Assembly: GCA_947311845.1 (NCBI GenBank)
Contig: CAMZMU010000111.1
Location: 21,086,773 to 21,150,772 of the forward strand
DNA from: Poa pratensis
Taxonomy: Eukaryota > Streptophyta > Magnoliopsida > Poales > Poaceae
Length of the DNA stretch: 64,000 nt
Reading direction: 5' to 3'
Shown here: positions 39,048-50,628 of the stretch, piece after piece
Layout: the number at the start of each line of letters is the position of its first letter
Position numbering within the stretch: position 1 is the stretch's first letter
Program-made: the position numbers and the translations under genes
The notes under the pieces: generated by a model
The model's database searches: none
The model's input: only the letters and a program-made list of their open reading frames with translations
What the model was told of the DNA's origin: nothing

Positions 39048-40944
39048 ATGCTCTTCTCATCCAAATATGCATATTTCAGATTTGCAGGCAAAGTTTCAAT
39101 TCAAAACTAGGATCCCCTTTAGGTGGTGGTGGCACTCCTAAATTATCAGGTGGGATATGCAATTGTAATTGTGGTGGTTGTTGCCATAATATTTGTTCCA
39201 AAGCCTCTTTTCCTCATCATTAAATGGTTCATCTTGATTAAGCATATAACGTTCTACAACATCAGTTGAAGCTACAGCTATATGAGCGAGAGTTTCAATT
39301 AAATCCTAGAAGGCTCTTTAACAACATGTTTATCAGCAAATTTGGAAAAATTAAATTCAAGTTTCTCACCAGCACATTTAATAAACACTTTCTCTTTAGG
39401 CAAATTAATTTCAGCACCAACAGTATGTAAGAAAGGTCTACCAAAAATGATAGGACAAAATGAATCTTGAGGACAACCAAGCACAATAAAATCAGCAGGG
39501 TATTTTATTTTGCCAACCAATACTTCAACATCTCTAACAATTCCAAATGGGCTAATATAATCTTTATTAGCAAGTTGAATTGTCATACCTGTCTCTTCCA
39601 TAACAATGGGATCAATATCAGGCTTGATCTCAAGATAAAGAGAATATGGAATGACACTAATACTTGCTCCAATATCACATAGACCATGATAACTTGAAGT
39701 CCCAATAGAGCATGATATAACAGGTTTCCCAACTTTGGCCGAATTACCTTGATGACTTTGGTAGCATCTTCACATAGATAAACATCCACTGGGTCTTCTT
39801 CATTTAGTTGCTTGATAACAGAAATTTGAGTATTGACTTCCACCTGTTCATAAGGCTGAGAACATCTTTTGTTACTCTTGTTAGTAACAGCTTTAAGTAA
39901 ATTCTCCTTAACTTGGTTTGGAAATGGAGGTGGTTCAACATACTCCTCAATTGTCACAGATGACATTGGTTCAACCTGTTTAATAACTTTAGGAACAACA
40001 ATAGATTGTTTAACAGGTTCAACATAAACTTCAAATCCACTTTTTGGAACACGATATGATCAGCAAAACCTTTAGCTATTTCAATTATAACATAAGGATC
40101 AAGACCAAAAGTATCACTCAGATTTTTAAACATAATAGAAGTAGAGAAATTCTCTACACATGAATATTTATAATCAAAATATGGCTCATTACCTTTATCA
40201 AGATCCCAGTGGCTAGTATTTTCAGAAATAGTCTCCAATAAATTCCATGCTTCTTCTTCAGTGTTATTAGTAAAACTTCCACCAGATGAATTATCCAGAA
40301 TCTCCTTGTGCTTCATAGGTAGTCTCACATAAAAGTTTATCAATATAAGTTTCCTTGTAAGATCATGACATGGATTCTTGCGAAGGAGTTCCTTTAACCT
40401 CCCCCAAGCTTGAGTAATACTCTCTCCCAGATGTGGCCAGAAATTGAATATAAGCAGCGGTTATCATAAGCTTCTTTAGGAGTAAAATATTTAAGAAAGA
40501 AAACCTTCCTCAAGATACTCCATTCATTCTGGACCTCTTCATCCAAAGACCTGTACCAATCACGAGCATTACCAGATAAAGACAAATACAATAGCTTCCT
40601 TTTTACCTGATCCTCTGAAATACCAGGTAGTCTGAATAAGCCACATATGTCCTCAATTATTTCCATGTGCTCGCGTGCCGACTTAGTTCCATCACCTGTA
40701 AATGGATTTTTCATAACTCTTTTAACATGACCCATGGGAATTTATCCCACTTTAGGTACCTCAGACACAGTAGTTTCAACCACCTTTGCAGTAGTGGCAT
40801 AAGCACTTTCATATAGAGCAAGATGCAGCGAGGCACGATTCATAAATGCCATAGTAACAATGAGATAAACAGCTTTCAAGTTTCCTTACCAAACTTCTTA
40901 CCAATAGCGCTACGCTCCCCGGCAACGGCGCCAGAAAAGTATCT
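39048..40944 (-). mobile_element. Athila truncated internal region (copy B; tRNA-Asp PBS 40917-40933)
   Basis: Same extent, breakpoint and orientation as 22047-23954. The gag ATG is at 40852. Isolated base losses (CACGATATG ~40053, AATATAAGCAGC ~40449, AATTTATCCCAC ~40740, TACCTTGATG ~39748, CCTAGAAGGC ~39306) break gag-protease into pieces at 39299-39601, 39583-39966, 39954-40343 and 40394-40735. Copy A is intact at these sites, so sequence error is the simplest explanation. Confidence 0.85.
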
Positions 40945-42457
40945 TGATGGCTCCCAAGTGCAGGAGATCAATTGTAGTACCTTTCAATTAGAAAAGGTTG
41001 TCGAACCCACGAGGAGCTGAAGGTATTGGTTAGTAAGATTGATAAATAAAACAATAAAAGATGCAGTGTTTTTGGTATTTTCAGTTGTATAGTTGCAAGC
41101 AGATAACAGATAGTAGCAAGTGAAAGCTCTCAAAGAGAGAAAGCCCAATCCTCTTATGTGGCAAGAGGACAAGCTCAAGTGATGTGTAACTTATATGTGG
41201 CAAACGTTCCCGAGGGCGGCATGGATGATGCTAGGCATAGAGATTTATTAAACAACACGTTGAATATCTTGTCAAGTTTTAATCCTCTTTGGACGGAGCC
41301 ATAATTAGGTATAGCTAAATAAATAAACTACAACCCCTTATGATGGATCATGTGGCCAAGCAAATGACTGCACAAGAATTATTAAGACCTAAAGTCCCAC
41401 CATAGCATTACACTCTAAGGTCCCCGATACTAATACCCTCATAATATAACTTCATGACTCGGTCTCAGGTTTACGTGTCCTCCCAAGTCTCCATCAATTC
41501 ATTACACTACGGTGTTCTCCTATGAGCCCATAAAGGTGAAGTGTTGTGCAGTCGACGTTCGCACAACACCATCATAGAATCACATAAAAGATAAACTCTT
41601 GACAAAATACCAACACATGTCATATATAAATCATGCCAATTCATCCTATGCCCTCAGGAACATACGGGAACTACTCACAACGTGCGAACATGATCATAAT
41701 CAGTGGCATAAGTGGTACAACACAATCTGAAATTATAACTTCACCACCAAATAATGACAAGTACTCAATCACAAACATGAATAGTAGCACAAGACAAGTA
41801 TCTAGGGTATAGCAACTCTCAAACTGCGAGGGGAACGGAGTGGATCACGGTGATGATGATGGTGATGGTGCTGGTCTTGATGGGGGTGATGATGTAGAGG
41901 CCTCCTCCCACGCCAAGGAGGAGAGGTGATGACGATGACGATGATTTCCCCCTTCTCCGGAGTTCCGGAGCAGCAGGATCTGACCCCCCTCGGAAGGGAT
42001 CAGGAGTTTCGCCGCCGCCGCGACCTCGGATGGACTTGGAAAAATTAGGGCGTTACTTTTCGGGCGAGACGAAGGCGTCGATAAAAAGCCCCAGGCGAGG
42101 AGGTGCCCGAGGCCCTTTGGGTGGTCCCACGCGGCCAGGTACATGGGCCGCGTGGGCCACCCCCATTTGGCCCTCGTGGCTCTCCTCTCTTCGGTCTTCT
42201 TCCCTCTGCCTTTCTCCCGATGAAAAACTGACGCAGTATTTTTCCTTTTATTATTTGAGTCCTGTAGCTCCTGAAACATTAAAGACAAGAAAAAGGAGGT
42301 TTTCTGCCTCCCAGAAATTAAATACCAAAAATAGGGACTTTGTATGAAAGTCCCCAAAATCATCTAAAACATGTAGAAACAATCATATAATCATGCAAAT
42401 AACATTCTAGTATGATACTAAAAGTTATATAAATGATGATATAAAATGCACGTATCA
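40945..42457 (-). repeat. Athila LTR (copy B, shared, 1513 bp)
   Basis: Minus-strand TGATACGTGC...CCATCA. It is the 3' LTR of the complete element and the 5' LTR of the truncated one (39048-40944). Confidence 0.85.
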
Positions 42458-43429
42458 ACTCCCCCAAGCTTAAACCTTTACTCGTCCTCGAGTAAGTAAG
42501 GACATAGATCATTACATGCATCAATGGACTTATGGTTGATAAATAAATACGGGCATTGTATCATCATCATATTCAATTGCAAGATAAGATTAATGATCTA
42601 AAACTCATACATATGAGGGCAACATAAGTAGAACTCTAGCAATCACCCCTTACTTTTGAAAGCAAATAACCATTGTATGTTGGACAATCGAATCATATTG
42701 TTTTTCACATGCTTTTGCTCTTCATGGCAAGCATTATAATCTTTTATACTTTGCTGAAATTCAAAGACAAGATAAACTCTCATTGGATAACAAGTTCAAA
42801 AGAAGACAAATGAAAAGACAGATAGATATAAAAATTGTTATCACTCTTGCTTGACTAGTAACTAGTGCAAACTTTAGTCATGGATATCTCAATCAAGTTC
42901 CCATGCTCTACACAACCCTTTTCTTACACTTTCCATGGCTAGCTGAAATTTCAGGTGCCTTCCTTTCATTCACATTCAAGAGCATAAGTATTGAAATATC
43001 CATGATCATTAATTTGCTCAAAAGATACTAGGTTGTAACAAGAGTGTTTTATATCCTTTTCATTAAGTCTTCTCAACTTCTTATCCTACAAGACTATATC
43101 TTAACCTCAAACTATTAATTCACAAGTCTTTTTACTTCTTCTATATTGAGATAATTCTATAATTGTCCAACATACTCAAGTTAATTAATTTCAAGGCAAG
43201 ATGTGATTGAAATTCTAAATATGCCACGCTCATTTGCATGAGTGTTACCCATAAATCCCCAAACAAGAGAATCATGGATGACACCATACTTTAATATTCA
43301 TTGATAAACCATAAGATAGGGATACATGATAATGCTCCATGAGCTCACACACGCCTAAGAGATATTGATAACTAAACGATAAAAGCAAACACACCATGAC
43401 TAGATAGATATGATAGATTGATAAAGAGA
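42458..43429 (-). other. Athila PPT (42458-42471) and 3' untranslated internal DNA
   Basis: AAGCTTGGGGGAGT on the minus strand at the LTR edge, followed inward by AT-rich sequence without genes, matching 25466-26439. Confidence 0.7.
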
Positions 43430-43997
43430 AAGACTAGATGGAACTCCCCCAAGCTTGGCGTTCCTCCAGATTCTCCTTTGCTGCAGCCTCCTCCTTCTCA
43501 TATTCTTCCTCCCATCAGCCATCTTCCATGGGAAAGGCCTTCCATCACGGAAAGATGTAGGTGGATCATTGTACCTGAGGGTGGCGGCTGCTGCAATCTT
43601 CTTGAAGCGTTCTTCATATTCGCAGTTCTGGTTCTCTACATCCCACATGAAGCATTGGAACTTCTCCCATTTGTGATGACGTCCTTGTACCTATCTTCCA
43701 GATCTTCAAGCCTTTTCTTGTACTCTTCAACCTTCTTCTCCAGCTCCAGGTTCATGAAGTGGTGAGCATCAAGGCTGCGGTAAACCACAGTGCCATACCT
43801 GAAGGTCTTGTCCTCTAACTCATCCAGCCTTTCCTCCACCGTGCCGGTGGCCTTGGGAGCCTTCACCTCCTCCACGAGCATCACGCCCTCCTTGAAGCAC
43901 ACGGTCTTCGGTGGTGTCATCACGGAGTTGAGGTAGCGGTTCACAACACCTCCTTGGGAGAGCTCTCCCCCTCTTGGTTGGATCCGGAGCAAGACAT
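43430..43997 (-). pseudogene. Athila accessory coiled-coil ORF, frameshifted (copy B)
   Basis: Matches 26440-27005. The 118-residue frame lies at 43636-43992 and the acidic C-terminal frame at 43400-43648. It has the same two frame changes, plus one private base loss (CTCCCATCAGCC near 43510). Confidence 0.55.
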
Positions 43998-44310
43998 GGC
44001 TAAAACCTGACAGGCAGAAACAGCAGAAACAAAGATCGCTCGAGAACGCTCGGTGCGAGATTAGATCGGCAGAGAGGGTATATATTGAGGGTTTTTAGGT
44101 CAAGACGAAGCGTCGGGATCGAAAACGAGACGAAAAGGACTCCGAGGTGGAAAAGGGACAGCCCCACGCGGCCAGGTACATGGGCCGCGTGGGCCCCTCT
44201 TTCCTCCCTCGGGTCTCCGTTTCGTCCAGTTTTCTTGTCCCATACGATGATTTCCATAAAAATGACTCCGTAAAATTTTATGCAATTCCGAGAAACTTTC
44301 CAACAGTAAG

Positions 44311-46985
44311 TTACCTTCTATTGATTTGGGTTTCTGAAACTGCACGGTTTCTCTCAATTACCTCCTCCGGTGTTTGTAAATTCAACTCCTCCACCCTTCC
44401 GATGAAGCTCTTTCCTGCAATATAAGGTTTAAGGCGTTGTCCATTGACTACATGAGGTTTACCTTTCATGTCACCGTGAAGACGGATAGCTCCTGAACGG
44501 TACACCTCCTGTATCACTAATGGTCCCTGCCACTTTGAAGCTAGCTTCCCTGCAGAAAACTTGAAACGAGAGTTGTATAATAAAACTTGATCACCTACTT
44601 TGAATTCCTTTTTCTTAATTTTCTTGTCATGCCAAATCTTAACTTTTTCTTTAAACATCCTGGCACTTTCATAAGCTTCATTTCTCCATTCGTCAAGTAG
44701 GTTTAGGTCAAGAATTCTCTTTTCTCCCGCAGTTTTAAAATCAAAGTTCAGTTGTTTAATAGCCCATCTAGCTTTATGTTCTAGTTCAACAGGTAAGTGA
44801 CAAGCTTTTCCATAAACCATTTTATAAGGAGACATTCCCATAGGATTTTTAAAAGCAGTTCTATAAGCCCACAAAGCATCATTAATCTTAATTGGCCAAT
44901 CAGATCTAGACTTATTCACTGTCTTTTCCAAAATGAGTTTAATTTCCCTATTGCTTAATTCAACTTGCCCACTTGTTTGAGGATGATAAGGATGCAATTC
45001 TATGGTTAACATCATATTTTGCCAAAGTTTTTCTAAGAACACCATGCAAGAAATGAGAACCACCATCAGTAATTAAGAACCTAGGAACACCAAACCTGGG
45101 GAAAATGATGTCCTTGAGCATCTTCATTGCTGTGGCATGATCTGCACTTTTGGTTGGAATTGCTTCCACCCACTTTGTAACATAGTCAACTGCAACCAAA
45201 ATGTGAGTATGCTTTGTCTTTGATTCTGGGAAAGGACCCATAAAGTCAAAACCCCACACATCAAATGGTTCAAGTGGCAATGAATAATTCATAGGCATTT
45301 CATTCCTCCTACCAATGTTTCCTACTCTTTGACATTTATCACAAGATTTAACATATTCAGCACAGTCCTTAAATAAAGTAGGCCAATAGAAACCAGATTG
45401 TAATACCTTTGCTCCTGTGCGATCTCCTGCATGATGCCCTCCATAGGGACTGTCATGACAATCTCTTATAATAGCCTGTTGTTCATGCTCAGGTACACAA
45501 CGTCTAATAATACCATCCACACTTTTCTTATAGAGGAAAGGATCATCCCAAAAATAATGTCTAAGATCATAAAAGAATTTCTTTCTTTGTTGAGAAGTGA
45601 AGTGTGGAGGCAAAACTTTACCAACAATAAAATTTGCATAGTTGGCAAACCAAGGAGATGCAACTTTAGCACTAGAAACATTAACAATTGCAAGTTGTTC
45701 ATTAACAAAGCTATCATTAATAGGAATAGGATCATCAGGTATGCTTTCCATCCTAGAGAGATGATCAGCAACTTGATTATCCTCCCCTTTCCTATCAACA
45801 ATGTGTAAATCAAATTCTTGCAATAGAAGTACCCATCTTATTAGTCTAGGCTTAGCATCTTTCTTATTCATCAAGTATTTAATAGCAGAATGATCAGTAT
45901 GTATTGTGACTTTTGAATCAGTAATATAAGGTCTAAACTTGTCACAAGCAAACAGTACTGCTAAAAATTCTTTCTCAGTTGTAGCATAATTCTTTTGAGC
46001 AGCATCAAGTGTTCTACTAGCATAATAAATAACATTCAGTTTCTTATCAACACGTTGGCCCAAAACAGCCCCAACTGCATAATCACTAGCATCACACATA
46101 ATTTCAAAAGGCAAGTTCCAATCAGGAGGTTGAATAATGGGAGCAGTGATTAAAGCATTCTTCAAAATATTAAAGGACTCAATGCAATCATCATTAAAAG
46201 AGAAAGGAACATCCTTTTGCAGAAGATTGGTTAGAGGTTTTGATATTTTGGAGAAATCCTTAATGAACCTACGGTAAAAACCTGCATGCCCAAGAAAACT
46301 TCTTATACCTTTGAGGTCCCTTGGATATGGTAGTTTTTCAATAGCTTCAATCTTTGCTGGATCAACTTCTATTCCTTCTCCAGAAATCTTATGCCCAAGA
46401 ACTATACCCTCAGTAACCATGAAGTGACACTTCTCCCAATTAAGAACCAAGTGTTGGTCTTCACAACGCTGTAAAACTTTGTTAAGGTTGAACAAGCAAT
46501 TATCGAAGGAAGTACCATACACAGAAAAATCATCCATAAAAACCTCCATTATCTTTTCAATATAATCAGCAAATATAGCATTCATGCATCTTTGAAAAGT
46601 AGCAGGAGCATTACATAAACCGAATGGCATTCTCCTGTAAGCAAAAGTACCATATGGGCAAGTAAAAGTGGTCTTTTCTTGATCATCCTTATGGACAGGA
46701 ATTTGCGAGAAACCTGAATAACCATCTAGATAGCAAAAGTGAGAGTGTTTAGACAACCTTTCTAGCATTTGATCAATAAATGGCAATGGATAATGATCTT
46801 TTCGAGTTGCTTTATTCAATTTTCTGAAATCAATAACCATCCTATAACCAACTACAGTACGTTGAGCCACAAGTTCATCCTTTTCATTTGGAACAACAGT
46901 CATTCCACCCTTTTTAGGAACACAATGAACAGGACTAACCCACTTACTGTCAGCTATAGGATAAATGATACCAGCTTCAATAAGT
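44311..46985 (-). CDS. Athila pol: reverse transcriptase, RNase H, integrase
   Basis: The main open frame (44960-46903) carries, in order: RT with [30 protein letters not shown] and the catalytic box FMDDFSVYG (~46530); RNase H with [13 protein letters not shown] (~46090) and [10 protein letters not shown] (~45890); and integrase with the HHCC module (~45330-45460) and D-D-E core (WGFDFMGPF ~45240, ITDGGSHF ~45060). A 2-bp loss near 44992 (GATAAGGATGC versus GATAAGGAGATGC in the other block) moves the rest of integrase into the frame at 44311-45066, which runs to the stop. These proteins would copy and integrate the element in the nucleus. FMDDF rather than YVDD is usual for Athila. With that one indel discounted, the coding content looks full-length. 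Confidence 0.85.
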
Positions 46986-49023
46986 CTTATTACCTCTTTC
47001 TTACCACTTCTTTCATTTTTGGATGGAGGCGGCGTTGAAAATCAACAACAGGTTTTGCATCTTCCTCCAGATTAATTTTATGCATACATAGAGCGGGGCT
47101 TATACCTTTAAGATCATCAAGAGAGTATCCAATGGCTGGTCGGTGAGCTTTTAGCACATCAAGTAATTTCTCTTCCTCTTCAGCTGAAAGGTTAGCACTA
47201 ATAATGACAGGATATATGCTCTTCTCATCCAAATATGCATATTTCAGATTTGCAGGCAAAGGTTTCAATTCAAAACTAGGATCCCCTTTAGGTGGTGGTA
47301 GCACTCCTAAATTATCAGGTGGGATATGCAATTGTAATTGTGGTGGTTGTTGCCATAATATTTGTTCCAAAGCCTCTTTTTCCTCATCATTAAATGGTTC
47401 ATCTTGATTAAGCATATAACGTTCTACAACATCAGTTGAAGCTACAGCTATATGAGCAAGAGTTTCAATTAAATTAGAATTGGCTCTTTCAACATGTTTA
47501 TCAGCAAATTTGGAAAAGTTAAATTCAAGTTTCTCACCAGCACATTTAATAAACACTTTCTCTTTAGGCAAATTAATTTCAGCACCAACAGTATGTAAGA
47601 AAGGTCTACCAAAAATGATAGGACAAAATGAATCTTGAGGACAACCAAGCACAATAAAATCAGCAGGGTATTTTATTTTGCCAACAATACTTCAACATCT
47701 CTAACAATTCCAAATGGACTAATATAATCTTTATTAGCAAGTTGAATTGTCATACCTGTCTCTTCCATAACAATGGGATCAATATCAGGCTTGATCTCAA
47801 GATAAAGAGAATATGGAATGACACTAATACTTGCTCCAATATCACATAGACCATGATAACTTGAAGTCCCAATAGAGCATGATATAACAGGTTTCCCAAC
47901 TTTGGCCGAATTACCTTTGATGACTTTGGTAGCATCTTCACATAGATAAACATCCACTGGGTCTTCTTCATTTAGTTGCTTGATAACAGAAATTTGAGTG
48001 TTGACTTCCACCTGTTCATAAGGCTGAGAACATCTTTTGTTACTCTTGTTAGTAACAGCTTTAAGTAAATTCTCCTTAACTTGGTTTGGAAATGGAGGTG
48101 GTTCAACATACTCCTCAATTGTCACAGATGACATTGGTTCAACCTGTTTAATAACTTTAGGAACAACAATAGATTGTTTAACAGGTTCAACATAAACTTC
48201 AAATCCACTTTTTGGAACACAGATATGATCAGCAAAACCTTTAGCTATTTCAATTATAACATAAGGATCAAGACCAAAAGTATCACTCAGATTTTTAAAC
48301 AAATAGAAGTAGAGAAATTCTCTACACATGAATATTATAATCAAAATATGGCTCATTACCTTTATCAAGATCCCAGTGGCTAGTATTTTCAGAAATAGTC
48401 TCCAATAAATTCCATGCTTCTTCTTCAGTGTTATTAGTAAAACTTCCACCAGATGAATTATCCAGAATCTCCTTGTGCTTCATAGGTAGTCTCACATAAA
48501 AGTTTATCAATATAAGTTTCCTTGTAAGATCATGACATGGATTCTTGCGAAGGAGTTCCTTTAACCTCCCCCAAGCTTGAGTAATACTCTCTCCCAGATG
48601 TGGCCAGAAATTGAATATATAGCAGCGGTTATCATAAGCTTCTTTAGGAGTAAAATATTTAAGAAAGAAAACCTTCCTCAAGATACTCCATTCATTCTGG
48701 ACCTCTTCATCCAAAGACCTGTACCAATCACGAGCATTACCAGATAAAGACAAATACAATAGCTTCCTTTTTACCTGATCCTCTGAAATACCAGGTAGTC
48801 TGAATAAGCCACATATGTCCTCAATTATTTCCATGTGCTCGCGTGCCGACTTAGTTCCATCTCCTGTAAATGGATTTTTCATAACTCTTTTAACATGACC
48901 CATGGGAATTTTATATCCCACTTTAGGTACCTCAGACACAGTAGTTTCAACCACCTTTGCAGTAGTGGCATAAGCACTTTCATATAGAGCAAGATGCAGC
49001 GAGGCACGATTCATAAATGCCAT
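46986..49023 (-). CDS. Athila gag-protease, with several frame breaks
   Basis: The start is the ATG at 49023 ([11 protein letters not shown]...). The gag core ([25 protein letters not shown]) occupies about 48600-48800. The protease active site [11 protein letters not shown] is near 47845, and the region linking to RT spans 46990-47652. The frame shifts near 48300 (TTTTAAACAAATAG; AATATTATAATC), near 47690 (GCCAACAATAC), and between 46985 and 46903. Copies A and B have the expected extra bases at the first two sites, so those shifts look like sequence errors or very recent lesions. Gag forms the particle; the protease releases gag and pol. Confidence 0.8.
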
Positions 49024-49087
49024 AGTAACAATGAGATAAACAGCTTTCAAGTTTCCTTACCAAACTTCTTACCAATAGCGCTACGCT

Positions 49088-49104
49088 CCCCGGCAACGGC
49101 GCCA
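49088..49104 (-). other. Athila tRNA-Asp primer-binding site
   Basis: TGGCGCCGTTGCCGGGG on the minus strand, 11 nt from the 5' LTR boundary. Confidence 0.9.
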
Positions 49105-49115
49105 GAAAAGTATCT

Positions 49116-50628
49116 TGATGGCTCCCAAGTGCAGGAGATCAATTGTAGTACCTTTCAATTAGAAAAGGTTGTCGAACCCACGAGGAGCTGAAGGTATTGG
49201 TTAGTAAGATTGATAAATAAAACAATAAAAGATGCAGTGTTTTTGGTATTTTCAGTTGTATAGTTGCAAGCAGATAACAGATAGTAGCAAGTGAAAGCTC
49301 TCAAAGAGAGAAAGCCCAATCCTCTTATGTGGCAAGAGGACAAGCTCAAGTGATGTGTAACTTATATGTGGCAAACGTTCCCGAGGGCGGCATGGATGAT
49401 GCTAGGCATAGAGATTTATTAAACAACACGTTGAATATCTTGTCAAGTTTTAATCCTTTTGGACGGAGCCATAATTAGGTATAGCTAAATAAATAAACTA
49501 CAACCCCTTATGATGGATCATGTGGCCAAGCAAATGACTGCACAAGAATTATTAAGACCTAAAGTCCCACCATAGCATTACACTCTAAGGTCCCCGATAC
49601 TAATACCCTCATAATATAACTTCATGACTCGGTCTCAGGTTTACGTGTCCTCCCAAGTCTCCATCAATTCATTACACTACGGTGTTCTCCTATGAGCCCA
49701 TAAAGGTGAAGTGTTGTGCAGTCGACGTTCGCACAACACCATCATAGAATCACATAAAAGATAAACTCTTGACAAAATACCAACACATGTCATATATAAA
49801 TCATTGCCAATTCATCCTATGCCCTCAGGAACATACGGGAACTACTCACAACGTGCGAACATGATCATAATCAGTGGCATAAGTGGTACAACACAATCTG
49901 AAATTATAACTTCACCACCAAATAATGACAAGTACTCAATCACAAACATGAATAGTAGCACAAGACAAGTATCTAGGGTATAGCAACTCTCAAACTGCGA
50001 GGGGAACGGAGTGGATCACGGTGATGATGATGGTGATGGTGCTGGTCTTGATGGGGGTGATGATGTAGAGGCCTCCTCCCACGCCAAGGAGGAGAGGTGA
50101 TGACGATGACGATGATTTCCCCCTTCTCCGGAGTTCCGGAGCAGCAGGATCTGACCCCCTCGGAAGGGATCAGGAGTTTCGCCGCCGCCGCGACCTCGGA
50201 TGGACTTGGAAAAATTAGGGCGTTACTTTTCGGGCGAGACGAAGGCGTCGATAAAAAGCCCCAGGCGAGGAGGTGCCCGAGGCCCTTTGGGTGGTCCCAC
50301 GCGGCCAGGTACATGGGCCGCGTGGGCCACCCCCATTTGGCCCTCGTGGCTCTCCTCTCTTCGGTCTTCTTCCCTCTGCCTTTCTCCCGATGAAAAACTG
50401 ACGCAGTATTTTTCCTTTTATTATTTGAGGTCCTGTAGCTCCTGAAACATTAAAGACAAGAAAAAGGAGGTTTTCTGCCTCCCAGAAATTAAATACCAAA
50501 AATAGGGACTTTGTATGAAAGTCCCCAAAATCATCTAAAACATGTAGAAACAATCATATAATCATGCAAATAACATTCTAGTATGATACTAAAAGTTATA
50601 TAAATGATGATATAAAATGCACGTATCA
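49116..50628 (-). repeat. Athila 5' LTR (1513 bp)
   Basis: Minus-strand TGATACGTGC...CCATCA, differing from 40945-42457 by only a few bases. The outer edge (50628) is a clean LTR end joined to array sequence. Confidence 0.85.

Larger units (their letters stand above)
40945..50628 (-). mobile_element. Complete-looking Athila/Sabrina-like element (9.7 kb)
   Basis: Minus-strand order: 5' LTR 49116-50628, PBS 49088-49104, gag, protease, RT, RNase H, integrase, accessory ORF, PPT 42458-42471, 3' LTR 40945-42457. Both LTRs are 1513 bp and almost identical, so insertion is recent. The 3' LTR is followed not by host DNA but by a second primer site and a truncated internal region, a shared-LTR tandem arrangement. 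The 5' LTR abuts array LTR sequence (CTCCTCCTCC) at 50629. Because the other outer boundary is truncated, no target duplication can be paired. Confidence 0.85.
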
